A DNA stretch of 64,000 nucleotides from Lachnospiraceae bacterium (GTDB taxonomy: Bacteria > Bacillota > Clostridia > Lachnospirales > Lachnospiraceae). The DNA lies in NCBI GenBank assembly GCA_024698715.1, contig JAILRA010000062.1, positions 1-64,000 of the forward strand. The letters run 5' to 3'. Shown in pieces: positions 9,124 through 18,195 of the stretch; positions within the stretch are counted from its first letter, which is position 1, and each line of letters starts with the position of its first letter. The notes under the pieces were generated by a model, which saw only the letters and a program-made list of their open reading frames with translations, had not been told where the DNA came from and did not search any database. The translations under genes and the position numbers were made by a program.

Positions 9124-10554
9124 ATGGGCAGAAAGAAGAAGAGCGAAGAAATTGTTGAAGAAGTTATCGAAAATGAGGAGGAAATAGAAGATTTAGTCGA
9201 AGACGAAGAAGAAGTCGTTGAAGAAGTAAAAGTAAATGAACTTTTTGAAGAAAGACTTAAAAGTCTTTTGAAACTTGCCAAAAAGAAAAAGAATATCCTC
9301 GATCCCGATGAATTGGACAAACATTTTGAGGGTGTCACGATGGGAGACGAAGAGTCCGACAGACTTCAGGAATTCCTGGATGCTAACAATATCGATGTAT
9401 TCCGTCCCATGGATGATGACGAGATCATCAGCGATGACGAACTTGAGATCATGATGGATGAAGCAAGTGAAGTCGAAGCTGAGATCGAAATGGATATCGA
9501 GAAGATAGATCTGTCCGGAGAACTCGGAATCGATACTGACGATCCTGTAAGAATGTATCTTAAGGAGATCGGTAAGGTTCCCCTTCTTACAGCCGAAGAA
9601 GAGATCGATCTTGCAAAGGCCATGGAAAAAGGTCAGATTGCCGAAAGACTCGAGAAGGAATATTTTGTTGGAGAAAACGAGAATAAAGAAATAACCAATG
9701 ATATCATCGAAGGTTATCTGAAAACCGGAAAGAATCTTACCGACGAAGAAAAAGCTTACAATAAAGAAAAGAAGAACTGTTTCAAGAATAAGAAAAAAGC
9801 CGATATGGCCAAGATTATCGCCGAAGGCGAGAATGCAAAGAAACGTCTTGCTGAAGCAAACCTCAGACTGGTTGTTTCGATCGCTAAAAGATATGTCGGA
9901 AGAGGTCTTTTGTTCCTTGATCTGATCCAGGAAGGAAATCTCGGACTTATCAAAGCCGTAGAAAAATTTGACTACAGCAAGGGCTACAAATTCTCCACTT
10001 ATGCAACATGGTGGATAAGACAGGCTATCACGAGAGCTATCGCAGACCAGGCAAGAACCATCAGAATTCCCGTACATATGGTTGAGACGATCAACAAACT
10101 CATCCGTGTGAGCAGACAGCTCCTTCAGGAATACGGACGTGAACCGTCACCCGAAGAGATCGCGGATTTCATGAAGATGGATGTAGCAAGGGTCAGAGAA
10201 ATATTAAAGATCTCACAGGAACCTGTTTCTCTTGAAACACCCATAGGTGAAGAGGAAGATTCGCACCTCGGTGATTTCATTCCCGATGAGAACGTACCGA
10301 TCCCCGTTGAAGCGGCAACTCAGACACTTCTTAAGGAACAGCTCAACGAAGTGCTCGGAACTCTTACCGAAAGAGAAGAGAGAGTTTTAAGATTAAGGTT
10401 CGGTATGGATGACGGAAAAGCCAGAACACTTGAGGAAGTAGGAAAAGAATTCAGCGTTACAAGAGAACGTATCCGTCAGATCGAAGCAAAGGCGTTAAGA
10501 AAGCTTCGTCAGCGTTCACGTTCCGGTAAGCTTCGCGATTATATCGAAGATTAA
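9124..10554 (+). CDS. rpoD: RNA polymerase primary sigma factor (sigma-A)
   Basis: A very acidic, charge-rich N-terminus of about 130 residues stands where region 1.1 lies, then region 1.2 ([11 protein letters not shown]), region 2 with [22 protein letters not shown] and [13 protein letters not shown] (core binding and -10 recognition), region 3, and region 4 with [18 protein letters not shown] (-35 helix-turn-helix). The 476 residues exceed B. subtilis SigA because of the long acidic start. It is the housekeeping factor expected to read the TTGACA/TATAAT promoters listed here. Confidence 0.98.
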   Translation: MGRKKKSEEIVEEVIENEEEIEDLVEDEEEVVEEVKVNELFEERLKSLLKLAKKKKNILDPDELDKHFEGVTMGDEESDRLQEFLDANNIDVFRPMDDDEIISDDELEIMMDEASEVEAEIEMDIEKIDLSGELGIDTDDPVRMYLKEIGKVPLLTAEEEIDLAKAMEKGQIAERLEKEYFVGENENKEITNDIIEGYLKTGKNLTDEEKAYNKEKKNCFKNKKKADMAKIIAEGENAKKRLAEANLRLVVSIAKRYVGRGLLFLDLIQEGNLGLIKAVEKFDYSKGYKFSTYATWWIRQAITRAIADQARTIRIPVHMVETINKLIRVSRQLLQEYGREPSPEEIADFMKMDVARVREILKISQEPVSLETPIGEEEDSHLGDFIPDENVPIPVEAATQTLLKEQLNEVLGTLTEREERVLRLRFGMDDGKARTLEEVGKEFSVTRERIRQIEAKALRKLRQRSRSGKLRDYIED

Positions 10555-10590
10555 AAACAGCAAAAATAATAAAAACGAAAGGCAGTCGAT

Positions 10591-11394
10591 ATGAACCGAT
10601 ACTATTTGTCAAAAAGACTTGAAAAAGTGGCAAACATGGTCGAACCGGCTGCTTTTTTGGTGGATATCGGATGCGATCACGGTTTTTTGGCCATCAGTCT
10701 TGTTAAATCAGGAAAAGTTGAAAAGGCTCTTTGCACCGATATCAATGAAGGACCGCTTCAAAGGGCAAAGGAACATATCATGGATTTCAATCTTCAAGGT
10801 AAGATAGAAACACTGCTTTCCGACGGACTGACTGAACTGACCGTGGATCCCGCTAATCTTACGAAATATGAATTTGATTCATGTACGATATGCGGAATGG
10901 GCGGTCTTATGGGAGTCAAGATCATTTTTGAGGCCGAAGTTTTTTTCAGGAAGATGAGATATTTTTATCTTCAGCTTCAGTCCGATATCGAGCTTGTAAG
11001 GCTTTATCTTGAAAGTTTCGGATACGAGATCGTTTTTGAAGATATGGTATTCGAAGATGGTAAGTATTATACCGTTATGAAAGTAAGAAATTCAGATGAT
11101 AAAAATGAATCCGGATCAAATAAGAAAAACAGTCGGTTTGACTGCGGCTTTGACGAACTTCCCTACAGGCTGAAAGAAGCTTACGACAATTTTTCGTGCG
11201 AAGAGAGTGTGAGATACAAATATCCTTTCTATGAGGGTGAGGACAGGGAAGTATATAAGGATTTTCTGGAATTTATGATAAATAAATATACGGAAATAAA
11301 AAAATATCTGCCCGAAAGATCGGACAGATTACCTGTAATAGAAAAGGAATTGAAAATTATGTCTATCGCTTATGAGACTTTAATGAATTCATAA
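10591..11394 (+). CDS. trmK: tRNA (adenine(22)-N1)-methyltransferase
   Basis: Rossmann-fold SAM methyltransferase of the TrmK family: SAM-binding FLVDIGCDHGFL near residue 24 and the family motif CTICGMGG, followed by a coiled-coil C-terminal region typical of TrmK. It methylates A22 in the D-loop of leucine and serine tRNAs, and members of both kinds are encoded in this window. It lies 36 bp after rpoD, the same order as in B. subtilis. Ribosome site AAAGG. Confidence 0.9.
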   Translation: MNRYYLSKRLEKVANMVEPAAFLVDIGCDHGFLAISLVKSGKVEKALCTDINEGPLQRAKEHIMDFNLQGKIETLLSDGLTELTVDPANLTKYEFDSCTICGMGGLMGVKIIFEAEVFFRKMRYFYLQLQSDIELVRLYLESFGYEIVFEDMVFEDGKYYTVMKVRNSDDKNESGSNKKNSRFDCGFDELPYRLKEAYDNFSCEESVRYKYPFYEGEDREVYKDFLEFMINKYTEIKKYLPERSDRLPVIEKELKIMSIAYETLMNS

Positions 11395-11408
11395 GAATCG
11401 TTTAGATC

Positions 11409-11717
11409 TTACATATCGGTAGTATTTTGTTTTTCGGTATCCGAAGTATTTTCTATATTGTTATTTTGGGCAGCAGCCAACTCGAGGGGATCAACCTCGT
11501 TCGGAGCATTCATGGAAGCGATGTTCTTCTTTCCGGTTACGAATGAAATCATCCATAAGAGCAGCCACAACATGATCGGGAAGAATATGCATCCGATCAT
11601 CATAAAAGTGAAAATGACCGATTTTCCGGGGAATTGCAATAATGCCAGAACAAATGTGGCGATCACCCATGCTACTATAAATACTATTCCGATTATCGCA
11701 AGAATTCTTTTTACCAT
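11409..11717 (-). CDS. small membrane protein, two TM segments
   Basis: A 102-residue protein with two hydrophobic helices (about 4-27 and 32-58) and a polar Asn/Asp/Thr-rich C-terminal tail. Start at the ATG after AAAGGATC; the frame is open eight codons further upstream but without a ribosome site. Not recognised. It converges with trmK, 14 bp apart. Its upstream leader holds an imperfect hairpin (GCCTG/CAGGC, about 11770-11790). Confidence 0.7.
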   Translation of the reverse strand: MVKRILAIIGIVFIVAWVIATFVLALLQFPGKSVIFTFMMIGCIFFPIMLWLLLWMISFVTGKKNIASMNAPNEVDPLELAAAQNNNIENTSDTEKQNTTDM

Positions 11718-11872
11718 TTGAAGATCCTTTATAAATAACAATGTTTTTGAAATAAATTTTGAGATCGACTTGCCTGATATCGTAAGCAGGCTGATCGTTC
11801 ACAAAGAATTATATCAGATGAAAACAGGAAACTGCAAACGGTAATGTTTTTGATTATGAAATTTATAAAAGG

Positions 11873-11901
11873 TAGACATTTTTAATTAATAATAATATAC
11901 T
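11873..11901 (+). promoter_or_regulatory. promoter of the SEC-C protein gene
   Basis: TAGACA, 17-bp spacer, TATACT; leader of about 100 bp to the ATG at 12005. Confidence 0.7.
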
Positions 11902-12004
11902 TATTCATGTTTAGGCATTTGTTTTTATAACGATGTTTCATTATTAAACTTGTGACCGATCAGGTCTGCAGTAATACGGAATAGAATAAAAGGATGGAAA
12001 AAGT

Positions 12005-12508
12005 ATGAAATTACTCGATGTATGGCGTTCAAAAGCCTATGACGAAAGAGCTGACAAATCTCAGCTTCAACCTATCTGGAATACTTATTTTGCTAAGGAA
12101 AAAGAGTTTTATCAGAAACTCCTTCCCGAAAAAGAAGTTGTAAAAGGTACAGTTACGGAATTATGTGAGAAGTACGGTGTAGATACTTTCTATATGACCG
12201 GTATTCTTGACGGTATCAATGATTCGCTCGTTACACCCAATCCCATCGAGGAGATGGAAGAGGATACGATGATCTCCCTTGAATACGATAAGGAACTTCT
12301 TTACAAAAACATGGTTGCAGCCGGAGCTGACTGGCTTTATAACCTTAAAGAATGGGATGAGTATTTTACCGAAGAAGAGAAGAAAGCTCTTTATAAGGAA
12401 CAGAAGGCATCCACAACTATCAAGAAAGATGCCAAAGTTTATCCCAACGATCCCTGTCCCTGCGGTTCGGGCAAGAAGTATAAAAAATGCTGCGGAAAGA
12501 ACGCATAA
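12005..12508 (+). CDS. SEC-C motif protein
   Basis: A 167-residue cytosolic protein with an all-helical N-terminal domain (about 1-140) and a C-terminal SEC-C zinc knuckle [15 protein letters not shown] like the tail of SecA. Such tails bind zinc and, in SecA, contact SecB and ribosomes. Proteins with this architecture are widespread in Clostridia without an assigned role. It has its own promoter and a terminator-like hairpin, so it is monocistronic. Confidence 0.85.
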   Translation: MKLLDVWRSKAYDERADKSQLQPIWNTYFAKEKEFYQKLLPEKEVVKGTVTELCEKYGVDTFYMTGILDGINDSLVTPNPIEEMEEDTMISLEYDKELLYKNMVAAGADWLYNLKEWDEYFTEEEKKALYKEQKASTTIKKDAKVYPNDPCPCGSGKKYKKCCGKNA

Positions 12509-12543
12509 ATTGATTGTTTTGTCCGATCTTATCGGGTTTTATC

Positions 12544-12580
12544 TTATCGGAAGTTTAAACAAACTTCCGATAATGTGTTT
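12544..12580 (+). terminator. terminator-like hairpin
   Basis: A 13-bp perfect stem TTATCGGAAGTTT/AAACTTCCGATAA with a 4-nt loop, followed by a weak T-rich tail (TGTGTTTTA). Placed after the SEC-C gene. Confidence 0.65.
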
Positions 12581-12635
12581 TATATTGAATGTGTAAATTA
12601 TAATACGCATATGATTTTATTTAAGGGGAATTATA

Positions 12636-14039
12636 ATGGACAACAACGGTTTTAACGAAAACGTAAATTCCGAAGCAATTATGAATACGGACAGTCTGTC
12701 GGATGATAATCTGAATGCCGGCTCTGATAAAGAAATAATTATGAATACTCAGAATGAAATTTCAACCGACAATATGACGGATCACAGTATGAAAGCAGAT
12801 ACCGATCCGGAAACTTTTTCGGCTGAAGATCTTAAAGCAAAGATTAAAAAAGAGAAGAAAAAATATTTTGCTTCTTTTCTCTGGAAGATCACTCTCTGTA
12901 TCGGTGTGATCCTTATCGCGCAGACGGTGCTCATGCTTCCGTTCAGTGCAGTATTTGGATTTATGGATGTTTATGCAAAACAGAGCAACGGTACATTTGC
13001 CAGCTTTTATAACGAGATAAACAGCAACGGATCGGTCGATTCGATAAAAGCAACATTCAATCTGCTGCTTTTGACGGTTACGGATACAATCGGTGCTCTG
13101 GTTTTGATGCTTATAACGCAAAAGAGCAAGGTTGTTCCCGAACAGAAGAAACTGAAATTCGGCTGGGGGATCGTGCTTTTCCTTTGCTGCTTCGGTATTG
13201 GCGGAGTCGGAAGTCTTGTCGGAGCCGTTGTTAATTCGGTAGTACTTCTTCCGGGTACCGCATTTCAGATGATCATGAATAATATCCTCACGGGAAGTGA
13301 TTTCAATATCAACCAATCGATCCTGTACGGAAACGACAGCTGGGTTTACCTTATAACGACGATATTTGTTGTAGGCATTTTCGTTCCGATCCTTGAGGAA
13401 TTGATCTTCAGAAAACTTGTGGTAGACAACACATCCAAATACGGATACGGTGCGGCCATAATGATCTCGGCATTTACATTTGCCGTATTTCATGGTAATT
13501 TCACCCAGTTTTTCTACGCATTCGGACTCGGACTTCTTTTTGCTTATGTTTATGCCAATACAGGAAAGATCAGATATACGATATTTTTCCATATGGGATA
13601 TAATCTGTATGCATCGGCGATCATGCCTCTTGCGAGAAAGCTGATTCCGACCGGGGTATTGAATTCCATTCAGTCTTCGCTTACACAGATGACCGAAAGT
13701 ATTCAGTCAAATCCGGAAGGATTTATGGATGCATATAACAGGTATACTTTTGAGATAAGTAATTATATTCAGGATCCGAGAGTGGTCCTCGGTATTCTGG
13801 TAACAGCTTCCGCCAACATATTTTACTTCATTCTGATAATCGTTGGATTTATACTTATGCTCGTATTTTTGAAAAAAGCGCTCGGTATAAGGAAAAATAT
13901 GATGCTCGGAGAAAAGGGTACCAAGAGATGTGCAGCATTTAACTGGGGAGCGATCCTTTTCTATGTTCTGGGTGCCGGAGTATTCCTGTTTTATTACGGA
14001 GTTGTTTATTTCGGAATGATCGTACAAAGTTTCAGATAA
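12636..14039 (+). CDS. CPBP-family intramembrane metalloprotease
   Basis: A 467-residue membrane protein. After an acidic, Asn-rich cytosolic tail of about 80 residues come about eight TM helices carrying the three CPBP (CAAX/Abi) motifs: EELIFR (E254, E255), FAVFHGN, and FFHMGYN. These residues form the metal-dependent intramembrane protease site of Rce1-like enzymes. In Firmicutes such proteins act in bacteriocin self-immunity or membrane-protein processing, but nothing nearby points to a bacteriocin. Ribosome site AAGGGG; stands alone. Confidence 0.88.
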   Translation: MDNNGFNENVNSEAIMNTDSLSDDNLNAGSDKEIIMNTQNEISTDNMTDHSMKADTDPETFSAEDLKAKIKKEKKKYFASFLWKITLCIGVILIAQTVLMLPFSAVFGFMDVYAKQSNGTFASFYNEINSNGSVDSIKATFNLLLLTVTDTIGALVLMLITQKSKVVPEQKKLKFGWGIVLFLCCFGIGGVGSLVGAVVNSVVLLPGTAFQMIMNNILTGSDFNINQSILYGNDSWVYLITTIFVVGIFVPILEELIFRKLVVDNTSKYGYGAAIMISAFTFAVFHGNFTQFFYAFGLGLLFAYVYANTGKIRYTIFFHMGYNLYASAIMPLARKLIPTGVLNSIQSSLTQMTESIQSNPEGFMDAYNRYTFEISNYIQDPRVVLGILVTASANIFYFILIIVGFILMLVFLKKALGIRKNMMLGEKGTKRCAAFNWGAILFYVLGAGVFLFYYGVVYFGMIVQSFR

Positions 14040-14046
14040 AAATATG

Positions 14047-14075
14047 TTGACTTTAACAAAAAAATAAGTTAATAT
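14047..14075 (+). promoter_or_regulatory. promoter of infC-rpmI-rplT
   Basis: TTGACT, 17-bp spacer, TAATAT. The start point would lie near 14082, giving a leader of about 150 nt. Confidence 0.85.
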
Positions 14076-14081
14076 ATTTAA

Positions 14082-14206
14082 AGTTGCAAAAACAAAGCAG
14101 AGTATCCGCTCTCACCCGACGACAATTGCGTTTTCGGCGTTAATATAGAAAAGTAAGTAAAAAACTTTTTATATTAAGAGTGGATAATATGTCCGCTCTT
14201 TTTTTA
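14082..14206 (+). promoter_or_regulatory. L20-type attenuator leader of infC operon
   Basis: The leader ends in an intrinsic terminator: stem AGAGTGGA/TCCGCTCT (14177-14184 with 14192-14199) and seven Ts, placed before infC. An upstream segment TATCCGCTCT (14103-14112) is complementary to 14177-14186, so it can pair with the 5' side of the terminator and act as antiterminator. This layout matches the known Firmicute leaders in which ribosomal protein L20 controls infC-rpmI-rplT by premature termination. That L20 is the effector here is inferred from the family. Confidence 0.8.
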
Positions 14207-14233
14207 TACCAGATTAAATTTACTTGGAGGAAT

Positions 14234-14749
14234 ATGAAGAATAACGATTATATCATTAACGACCAGATACGTGATCCTGAAGTAAGAGTTATTTCAAATG
14301 ATGGTGAAATGCTTGGTGTAATGCCTACCGGTGATGCACTGAACAAGGCAGATGATTTGGGACTTGATCTTATCATGATATCACCCAATGCCAATCCGCC
14401 CGTATGTCGTATAGAGGATTTCGGTAAATTCAGATACGAACAGCTCCGTAAAGAAAAAGAGAACAAAAAGAAACAGAAAACTACGGAACTTAAGGAAATT
14501 CGTTTTTCTCCCAACATTGATACCAACGATTTCAATACCAAGAAAAATGCAGCCAGAAAATTCCTTACAAAAGGCGAAAAAGTTAAAGTTACGATCCGCT
14601 TCAGAGGAAGGGAGATGGCTCACGGAATTCCTACCGCCAAGAAACTTCTGGATGATTTTGCAAATGACCTTTCCGATGTGGCAAGCATTGAAAAGGAAGC
14701 GAAAGTCGAAGGACGCTCGATAGCTATGGTTTTGGCTGAAAAGAAGTAA
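14234..14749 (+). CDS. infC: translation initiation factor IF-3
   Basis: 171 residues with the usual two domains: N-terminal YIINDQIRDPEVRVI and a C-terminal domain with KEIRFSPNIDTND and VKVTIRFRGREM. It keeps the 30S subunit free and checks the start codon. The start is the ATG after TTGGAGG; an in-frame ATG at 14180 lies inside the attenuator and is rejected. The initiator is a normal ATG, unlike the AUU of E. coli infC. Confidence 0.97.
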   Translation: MKNNDYIINDQIRDPEVRVISNDGEMLGVMPTGDALNKADDLGLDLIMISPNANPPVCRIEDFGKFRYEQLRKEKENKKKQKTTELKEIRFSPNIDTNDFNTKKNAARKFLTKGEKVKVTIRFRGREMAHGIPTAKKLLDDFANDLSDVASIEKEAKVEGRSIAMVLAEKK

Positions 14750-14787
14750 CAGTTAAAATATATTTTACTTAAGGAGGATATTTAGTT

Positions 14788-14985
14788 ATGCCTAAGATGA
14801 AGACATCAAGATCCGCTGCAAAGCGCTTTAAATTGACAGGAACCGGTAAGTTAAAAAGATCTAAAGCTTATAAGAGTCATATTTTAACAAAGAAGTCTAC
14901 CAAGAGAAAGAGAAACTTGAGACAGGCTGCTATTACAGACAGTACAAATGTTAAGAATATGAAGAAGATTTTACCTTACATCTAA
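14788..14985 (+). CDS. rpmI: 50S ribosomal protein bL35
   Basis: 65 residues, basic, starting [17 protein letters not shown] with the family's conserved [18 protein letters not shown]. Strong AAGGAGG ribosome site. Middle gene of infC-rpmI-rplT. Confidence 0.97.
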   Translation: MPKMKTSRSAAKRFKLTGTGKLKRSKAYKSHILTKKSTKRKRNLRQAAITDSTNVKNMKKILPYI

Positions 14986-15005
14986 GGAAAGAGAGGAAGT
15001 AAACA

Positions 15006-15362
15006 ATGGCAAGAATTAAAGGTGGCTTAAATGCCAAGAAAAAACATAATAGAGTATTAAAGCTTGCTAAAGGCTACAGAGGAGCAAGATCCAAACAGTA
15101 TCGTGTAGCTAAGCAGTCGGTTATGAGAGCGCTTGCTTCTTCTTATGCAGGACGTAAGGAGAACAAGAGACAGTTCAGAAGACTCTGGATCGCACGTATC
15201 AATGCGGCTGCAAGAATGAACGGTCTTTCATACAGCAAGTTTATGTACGGACTTAAGCTTGCAAACATCGATATCAACAGAAAGATGCTTGCTGAGATGG
15301 CAGTTAACGATGCTGAAGGCTTCAAGAGCTTATCAGAGATCGCTAAAAGCAAAATCGCTTAA
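15006..15362 (+). CDS. rplT: 50S ribosomal protein bL20
   Basis: 118 residues beginning [19 protein letters not shown], with ARIKGG and WIARINAA typical of L20, which binds 23S rRNA during assembly. It is probably also the autoregulator acting on the leader at 14082-14206. A terminator follows 20 bp after the stop. Confidence 0.97.
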   Translation: MARIKGGLNAKKKHNRVLKLAKGYRGARSKQYRVAKQSVMRALASSYAGRKENKRQFRRLWIARINAAARMNGLSYSKFMYGLKLANIDINRKMLAEMAVNDAEGFKSLSEIAKSKIA

Positions 15363-15381
15363 TTGGATTTAAAAAGAAGAC

Positions 15382-15413
15382 AGATGTCCGCTGAAAGGCC
15401 GGGCATCTTTTTT
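15382..15413 (+). terminator. terminator of infC-rpmI-rplT
   Basis: A 9-bp stem AGATGTCCG/CGGGCATCT (one G-T pair) with a 9-nt loop, then a T-run. Confidence 0.8.
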
Positions 15414-15437
15414 CCTTTAAAGAAAGAAGGTAGGATC

Positions 15438-16682
15438 ATGACTAAAATTGATATAATTTCCGGATTTCTCGGTGCCGGAAAGACAACTTTTATTCAGAAG
15501 ATGTTAAAAGAAGTTCTCGGAAGCGAGAAAGTTGTTTTAATAGAGAATGAATTCGGAGAGATCGGTATTGACGGCGGATTCCTCAAGGAAGCCGGAATAG
15601 AAATAAAAGAGATGAACTCCGGATGCATCTGTTGTTCACTGGTAGGGGATTTTGGGGCATCCTTAAAAGAAGTTATCAAAACTTATTCACCCGAAAGAAT
15701 ACTTATCGAGCCTTCGGGTGTGGGCAAGCTTTCGGATGTCATCAAAGCCGTTGCAGATCTTGAAACAAAAGAGAATCTTACCGACGTTGCTCTTAATGCG
15801 GCTATCGTTGTTGTAGATGTTTCCAAGTGCAAGATGTATATCAAGAATTTCGGCGAATTCTTTATAAATCAGGTTGAATCCGCTGGAACGATCGTTTTAT
15901 CCAGAACACAGAATTCATCCGAGGATAAGCTTAACGAAGCTATAGCACTTCTTCGCGAACATAATGCAAAGGCTACTATCATAACAACACCCTGGGATCA
16001 GATAACAGGCAAGCAGATACTTGAAACATATGAATCCGGAAAGAGTCTTGAAGAAGAGCTTCTTGAAGAAATGAAAAAAGAAATGGCTCATAAACACGGC
16101 GAAGAATGTGACGATCCCGAGTGTGAATGTCATCACCATCATCATGACGACGATGATGATGAACACGAACATGAGCACCATCACCATCATGATGAAGACG
16201 GGCATGAGCACCATCACCATCACGATGAAGACGAGCATGAACATCATCACCATCATGACGAGGATGAGCTTGAACATCATCACCATCACGACGAGGATGA
16301 GCATGAACATGAACATCATCACCATCACGAAGACGGAGAAGAATGCGATGATCCCGAGTGTGAATGTCATAACCATCATGATCACGATCACCACCATCAC
16401 CATCATCATGCAGACGAAGTATTCTCAAGCATCGGATTTGAGACTGTTAAGAAATATACCAAAGAGCAGATCGATGAAATACTTACCAAGCTCGATGATA
16501 ATGATACTTACGGCATTATTCTTCGCTCAAAAGGAATGGTTTATGATAAGGAAGGCGGATTTATCTACTTCGATTACGTTCCCGGTGAGAAGAACATTCG
16601 TCCCGGAAGCCCTGAGGTAACCGGTAAGATCGTTGTTATCGGTTCAAAGCTTAACGAAGATAAGATTAAAGAACTGTTTTAA
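15438..16682 (+). CDS. G3E-family GTPase with long His/Asp-rich metal-binding domain
   Basis: A 414-residue CobW/YjiA-type GTPase, a presumed metal chaperone. Walker A GFLGAGKTT (9-17), switch region ENEFGEIGID, and the metal-site CxCC (C63, C65, C66 in SGCICC) are intact, but the usual NKxD guanine motif reads SRTQ. Residues about 217-325 are an insertion made of H5 blocks alternating with acidic D/E runs, bracketed by two copies of EECDDPECECH that add cysteines. This looks like a zinc or nickel store. The C-terminal CobW-C domain follows. Start at the ATG after the GGTAGG site; the frame is open upstream through the rplT terminator. It pairs with the next gene. Confidence 0.9.
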   Translation: MTKIDIISGFLGAGKTTFIQKMLKEVLGSEKVVLIENEFGEIGIDGGFLKEAGIEIKEMNSGCICCSLVGDFGASLKEVIKTYSPERILIEPSGVGKLSDVIKAVADLETKENLTDVALNAAIVVVDVSKCKMYIKNFGEFFINQVESAGTIVLSRTQNSSEDKLNEAIALLREHNAKATIITTPWDQITGKQILETYESGKSLEEELLEEMKKEMAHKHGEECDDPECECHHHHHDDDDDEHEHEHHHHHDEDGHEHHHHHDEDEHEHHHHHDEDELEHHHHHDEDEHEHEHHHHHEDGEECDDPECECHNHHDHDHHHHHHHADEVFSSIGFETVKKYTKEQIDEILTKLDDNDTYGIILRSKGMVYDKEGGFIYFDYVPGEKNIRPGSPEVTGKIVVIGSKLNEDKIKELF

Positions 16683-16716
16683 TGGATTATCATAAAGTAT
16701 CGAAAGGAAACTATCG

Positions 16717-17649
16717 ATGAAAAACGTTTTCGTAATAAACGGATTTCTTGAAGCCGGAAAAACCGAATTCATCAGATTTACGATCTCTCAGCCGTATTTT
16801 CAGACTACGAACACGACTCTTCTTATTCAGTGCGAAGAAGGCGAAAAAGAAATAGAAGAGGAAATTCTGAGAAAAACACATACGGTTGTGGAAGTGATAG
16901 AGAATAAGGAAGATCTGACTTCGTCCAAACTTCTCAATCTGGAAAAGAAGCATAAACCGGAACGTATTATCATTGAATATAACGGAATGTGGCAGATGTC
17001 GGATCTGAAGATGCCCTGGCACTGGAAACTGGCACAGCAGGTGACCATCATAAATGCAGCCACATTCAATATGTATTTTGCCAATATGCGTTCCCTCATA
17101 TCGGATATGGTCAAGAAATCTGAACTCATAATTTTTAACAGATGCGACGGTTTAAATAAAGATCTTCCGACATATAAAAGAAACATCATGGCACTCAACA
17201 GGAATGCCGAGATCGTTTTTGAGGATTCAAATGGAGAGATCAATACAACTCTTGACGAGGAGCTTCCATTTGACGTAAATGCTCCGGTCATAGAACTTGT
17301 GGACGAAACCTACGGGATCTGGTTCTTTGACTGCCTCGACAATTTTGACAGATATAACGGTAAGACCATCAGATTCCTCGGTCAGGTGGTAAAGCCCGAA
17401 ACCATGGAAAAAGGTTATTTTGTTCCCGGTCGTTCTGCCATGACATGCTGTGCCGATGACATTGCTTTTCTCGGATTTATCTGTAAAACGGATGAAGCTG
17501 AAAAATACAAAAAAGGTGACTGGGTCACGGTTACCGCTCAGATAAAGATCGAATACTGGAAGGATTATAACGGAGAGGGTCCCGTGCTTTATGCAAAGAG
17601 CGTTGAAAGCGCCAAAGCACCCAAAGAAGAAGTTATAAATCTTGTATGA
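16717..17649 (+). CDS. degenerate G3E GTPase fused to a YcgQ-like (TIGR03943/DUF1980) domain
   Basis: A 310-residue protein. Residues 1-200 keep the G3E fold with a P-loop GFLEAGKT (9-16) and NRCD in place of NKxD, but the CxCC metal motif is missing (the loop reads YNGMWQMSD). Residues about 220-300 match the C-terminal soluble domain of YcgQ-like permease subunits: GKTIRFLGQVV, FVPGRSAMTCCADD and GDWVTVTAQI. In Bacilli YcgQ works with the permease YcgR under Zur control; here no permease gene is near. It lies 34 bp after the His-rich GTPase and is probably cotranscribed with it. Role in metal homeostasis is inferred. Confidence 0.8.
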   Translation: MKNVFVINGFLEAGKTEFIRFTISQPYFQTTNTTLLIQCEEGEKEIEEEILRKTHTVVEVIENKEDLTSSKLLNLEKKHKPERIIIEYNGMWQMSDLKMPWHWKLAQQVTIINAATFNMYFANMRSLISDMVKKSELIIFNRCDGLNKDLPTYKRNIMALNRNAEIVFEDSNGEINTTLDEELPFDVNAPVIELVDETYGIWFFDCLDNFDRYNGKTIRFLGQVVKPETMEKGYFVPGRSAMTCCADDIAFLGFICKTDEAEKYKKGDWVTVTAQIKIEYWKDYNGEGPVLYAKSVESAKAPKEEVINLV

Positions 17650-17671
17650 TCCCTGAAAGGAAAGACACAAT

Positions 17672-17698
17672 AAAAGGCAACGGTTTCGTTGCCTTTTT
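17672..17698. terminator. terminator between GTPase pair and pyrI
   Basis: Stem AAAAGGCAACG/CGTTGCCTTTT with loop GTTT and T-run; A-run on the other side allows use in both directions by the convergent genes. Confidence 0.85.
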
Positions 17699-17738
17699 GT
17701 ATTTTATGATTTTGTAAATGTCTGACGATAAGTGAAGA

Positions 17739-18167
17739 TTACAGTTCCTGTCTGGTTTTCTCTTCACAGTATTTGCATCTGTAAACTTCTTTCTTTTCGT
17801 CCAGAACAAAAATGTGGGGTAGTTCCTGTTCGATGCTGCTGATGCATCTGGGGTTCTTGCATTTGTAAATATTCTTGATCTCTTTGGGAAGGGTTAATTC
17901 CTTCTTTGCAACGATCTCACCGTCTTTTATGACATTAACGGTGATATTGTGATCGATCACGGCAAGAACGTCCATATCCATTTCTTCGATATCGCATTCT
18001 ACTTTGAGAATATCTTTTTTGCCCATTTTTTCACTTTTGGCATTCATGATCATTGCCACAGTACAGTCTTTTTTGTCGAGCTGAAGGTGATGATAAAGCG
18101 AGAGACTTTTTCCGGCTTTTATATGATCCAAAACAAAACCTTCATGTATTTTTCCGACGTTTAACAT
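17739..18167 (-). CDS. pyrI: aspartate carbamoyltransferase regulatory chain
   Basis: 142 residues. An N-terminal nucleotide-binding domain (MLNVGKIHEGFVLDHI) is followed by the zinc domain that contacts the catalytic chain, with all four ligands present (C103, C108, C131, C134). It gives allosteric control by CTP and ATP to PyrB. Start chosen at the ATG after AAAGGAG; the extra eight codons upstream have no ribosome site. It is 28 bp downstream of pyrB in the same operon. Confidence 0.95.
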   Translation of the reverse strand: MLNVGKIHEGFVLDHIKAGKSLSLYHHLQLDKKDCTVAMIMNAKSEKMGKKDILKVECDIEEMDMDVLAVIDHNITVNVIKDGEIVAKKELTLPKEIKNIYKCKNPRCISSIEQELPHIFVLDEKKEVYRCKYCEEKTRQEL

Positions 18168-18195
18168 ATTTTTTCTCCTCTTTACAATCAAGCTA

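Noticed and set aside
9193..10077. 294-codon open frame on the minus strand
   Set aside because: Lies wholly antisense to rpoD, with a low-complexity Phe/Ile/Lys product that mirrors sigma-factor codons.
12762..13592. 276-codon minus-strand open frame
   Set aside because: Antisense to the CPBP protease gene, which has clear motifs; no family pattern in the product.
15915..16428. minus-strand frames over the His-rich block (Met/Val-rich or His/Asp-rich)
   Set aside because: Products of the repetitive CAT/GAT codons of the GTPase gene read backwards.
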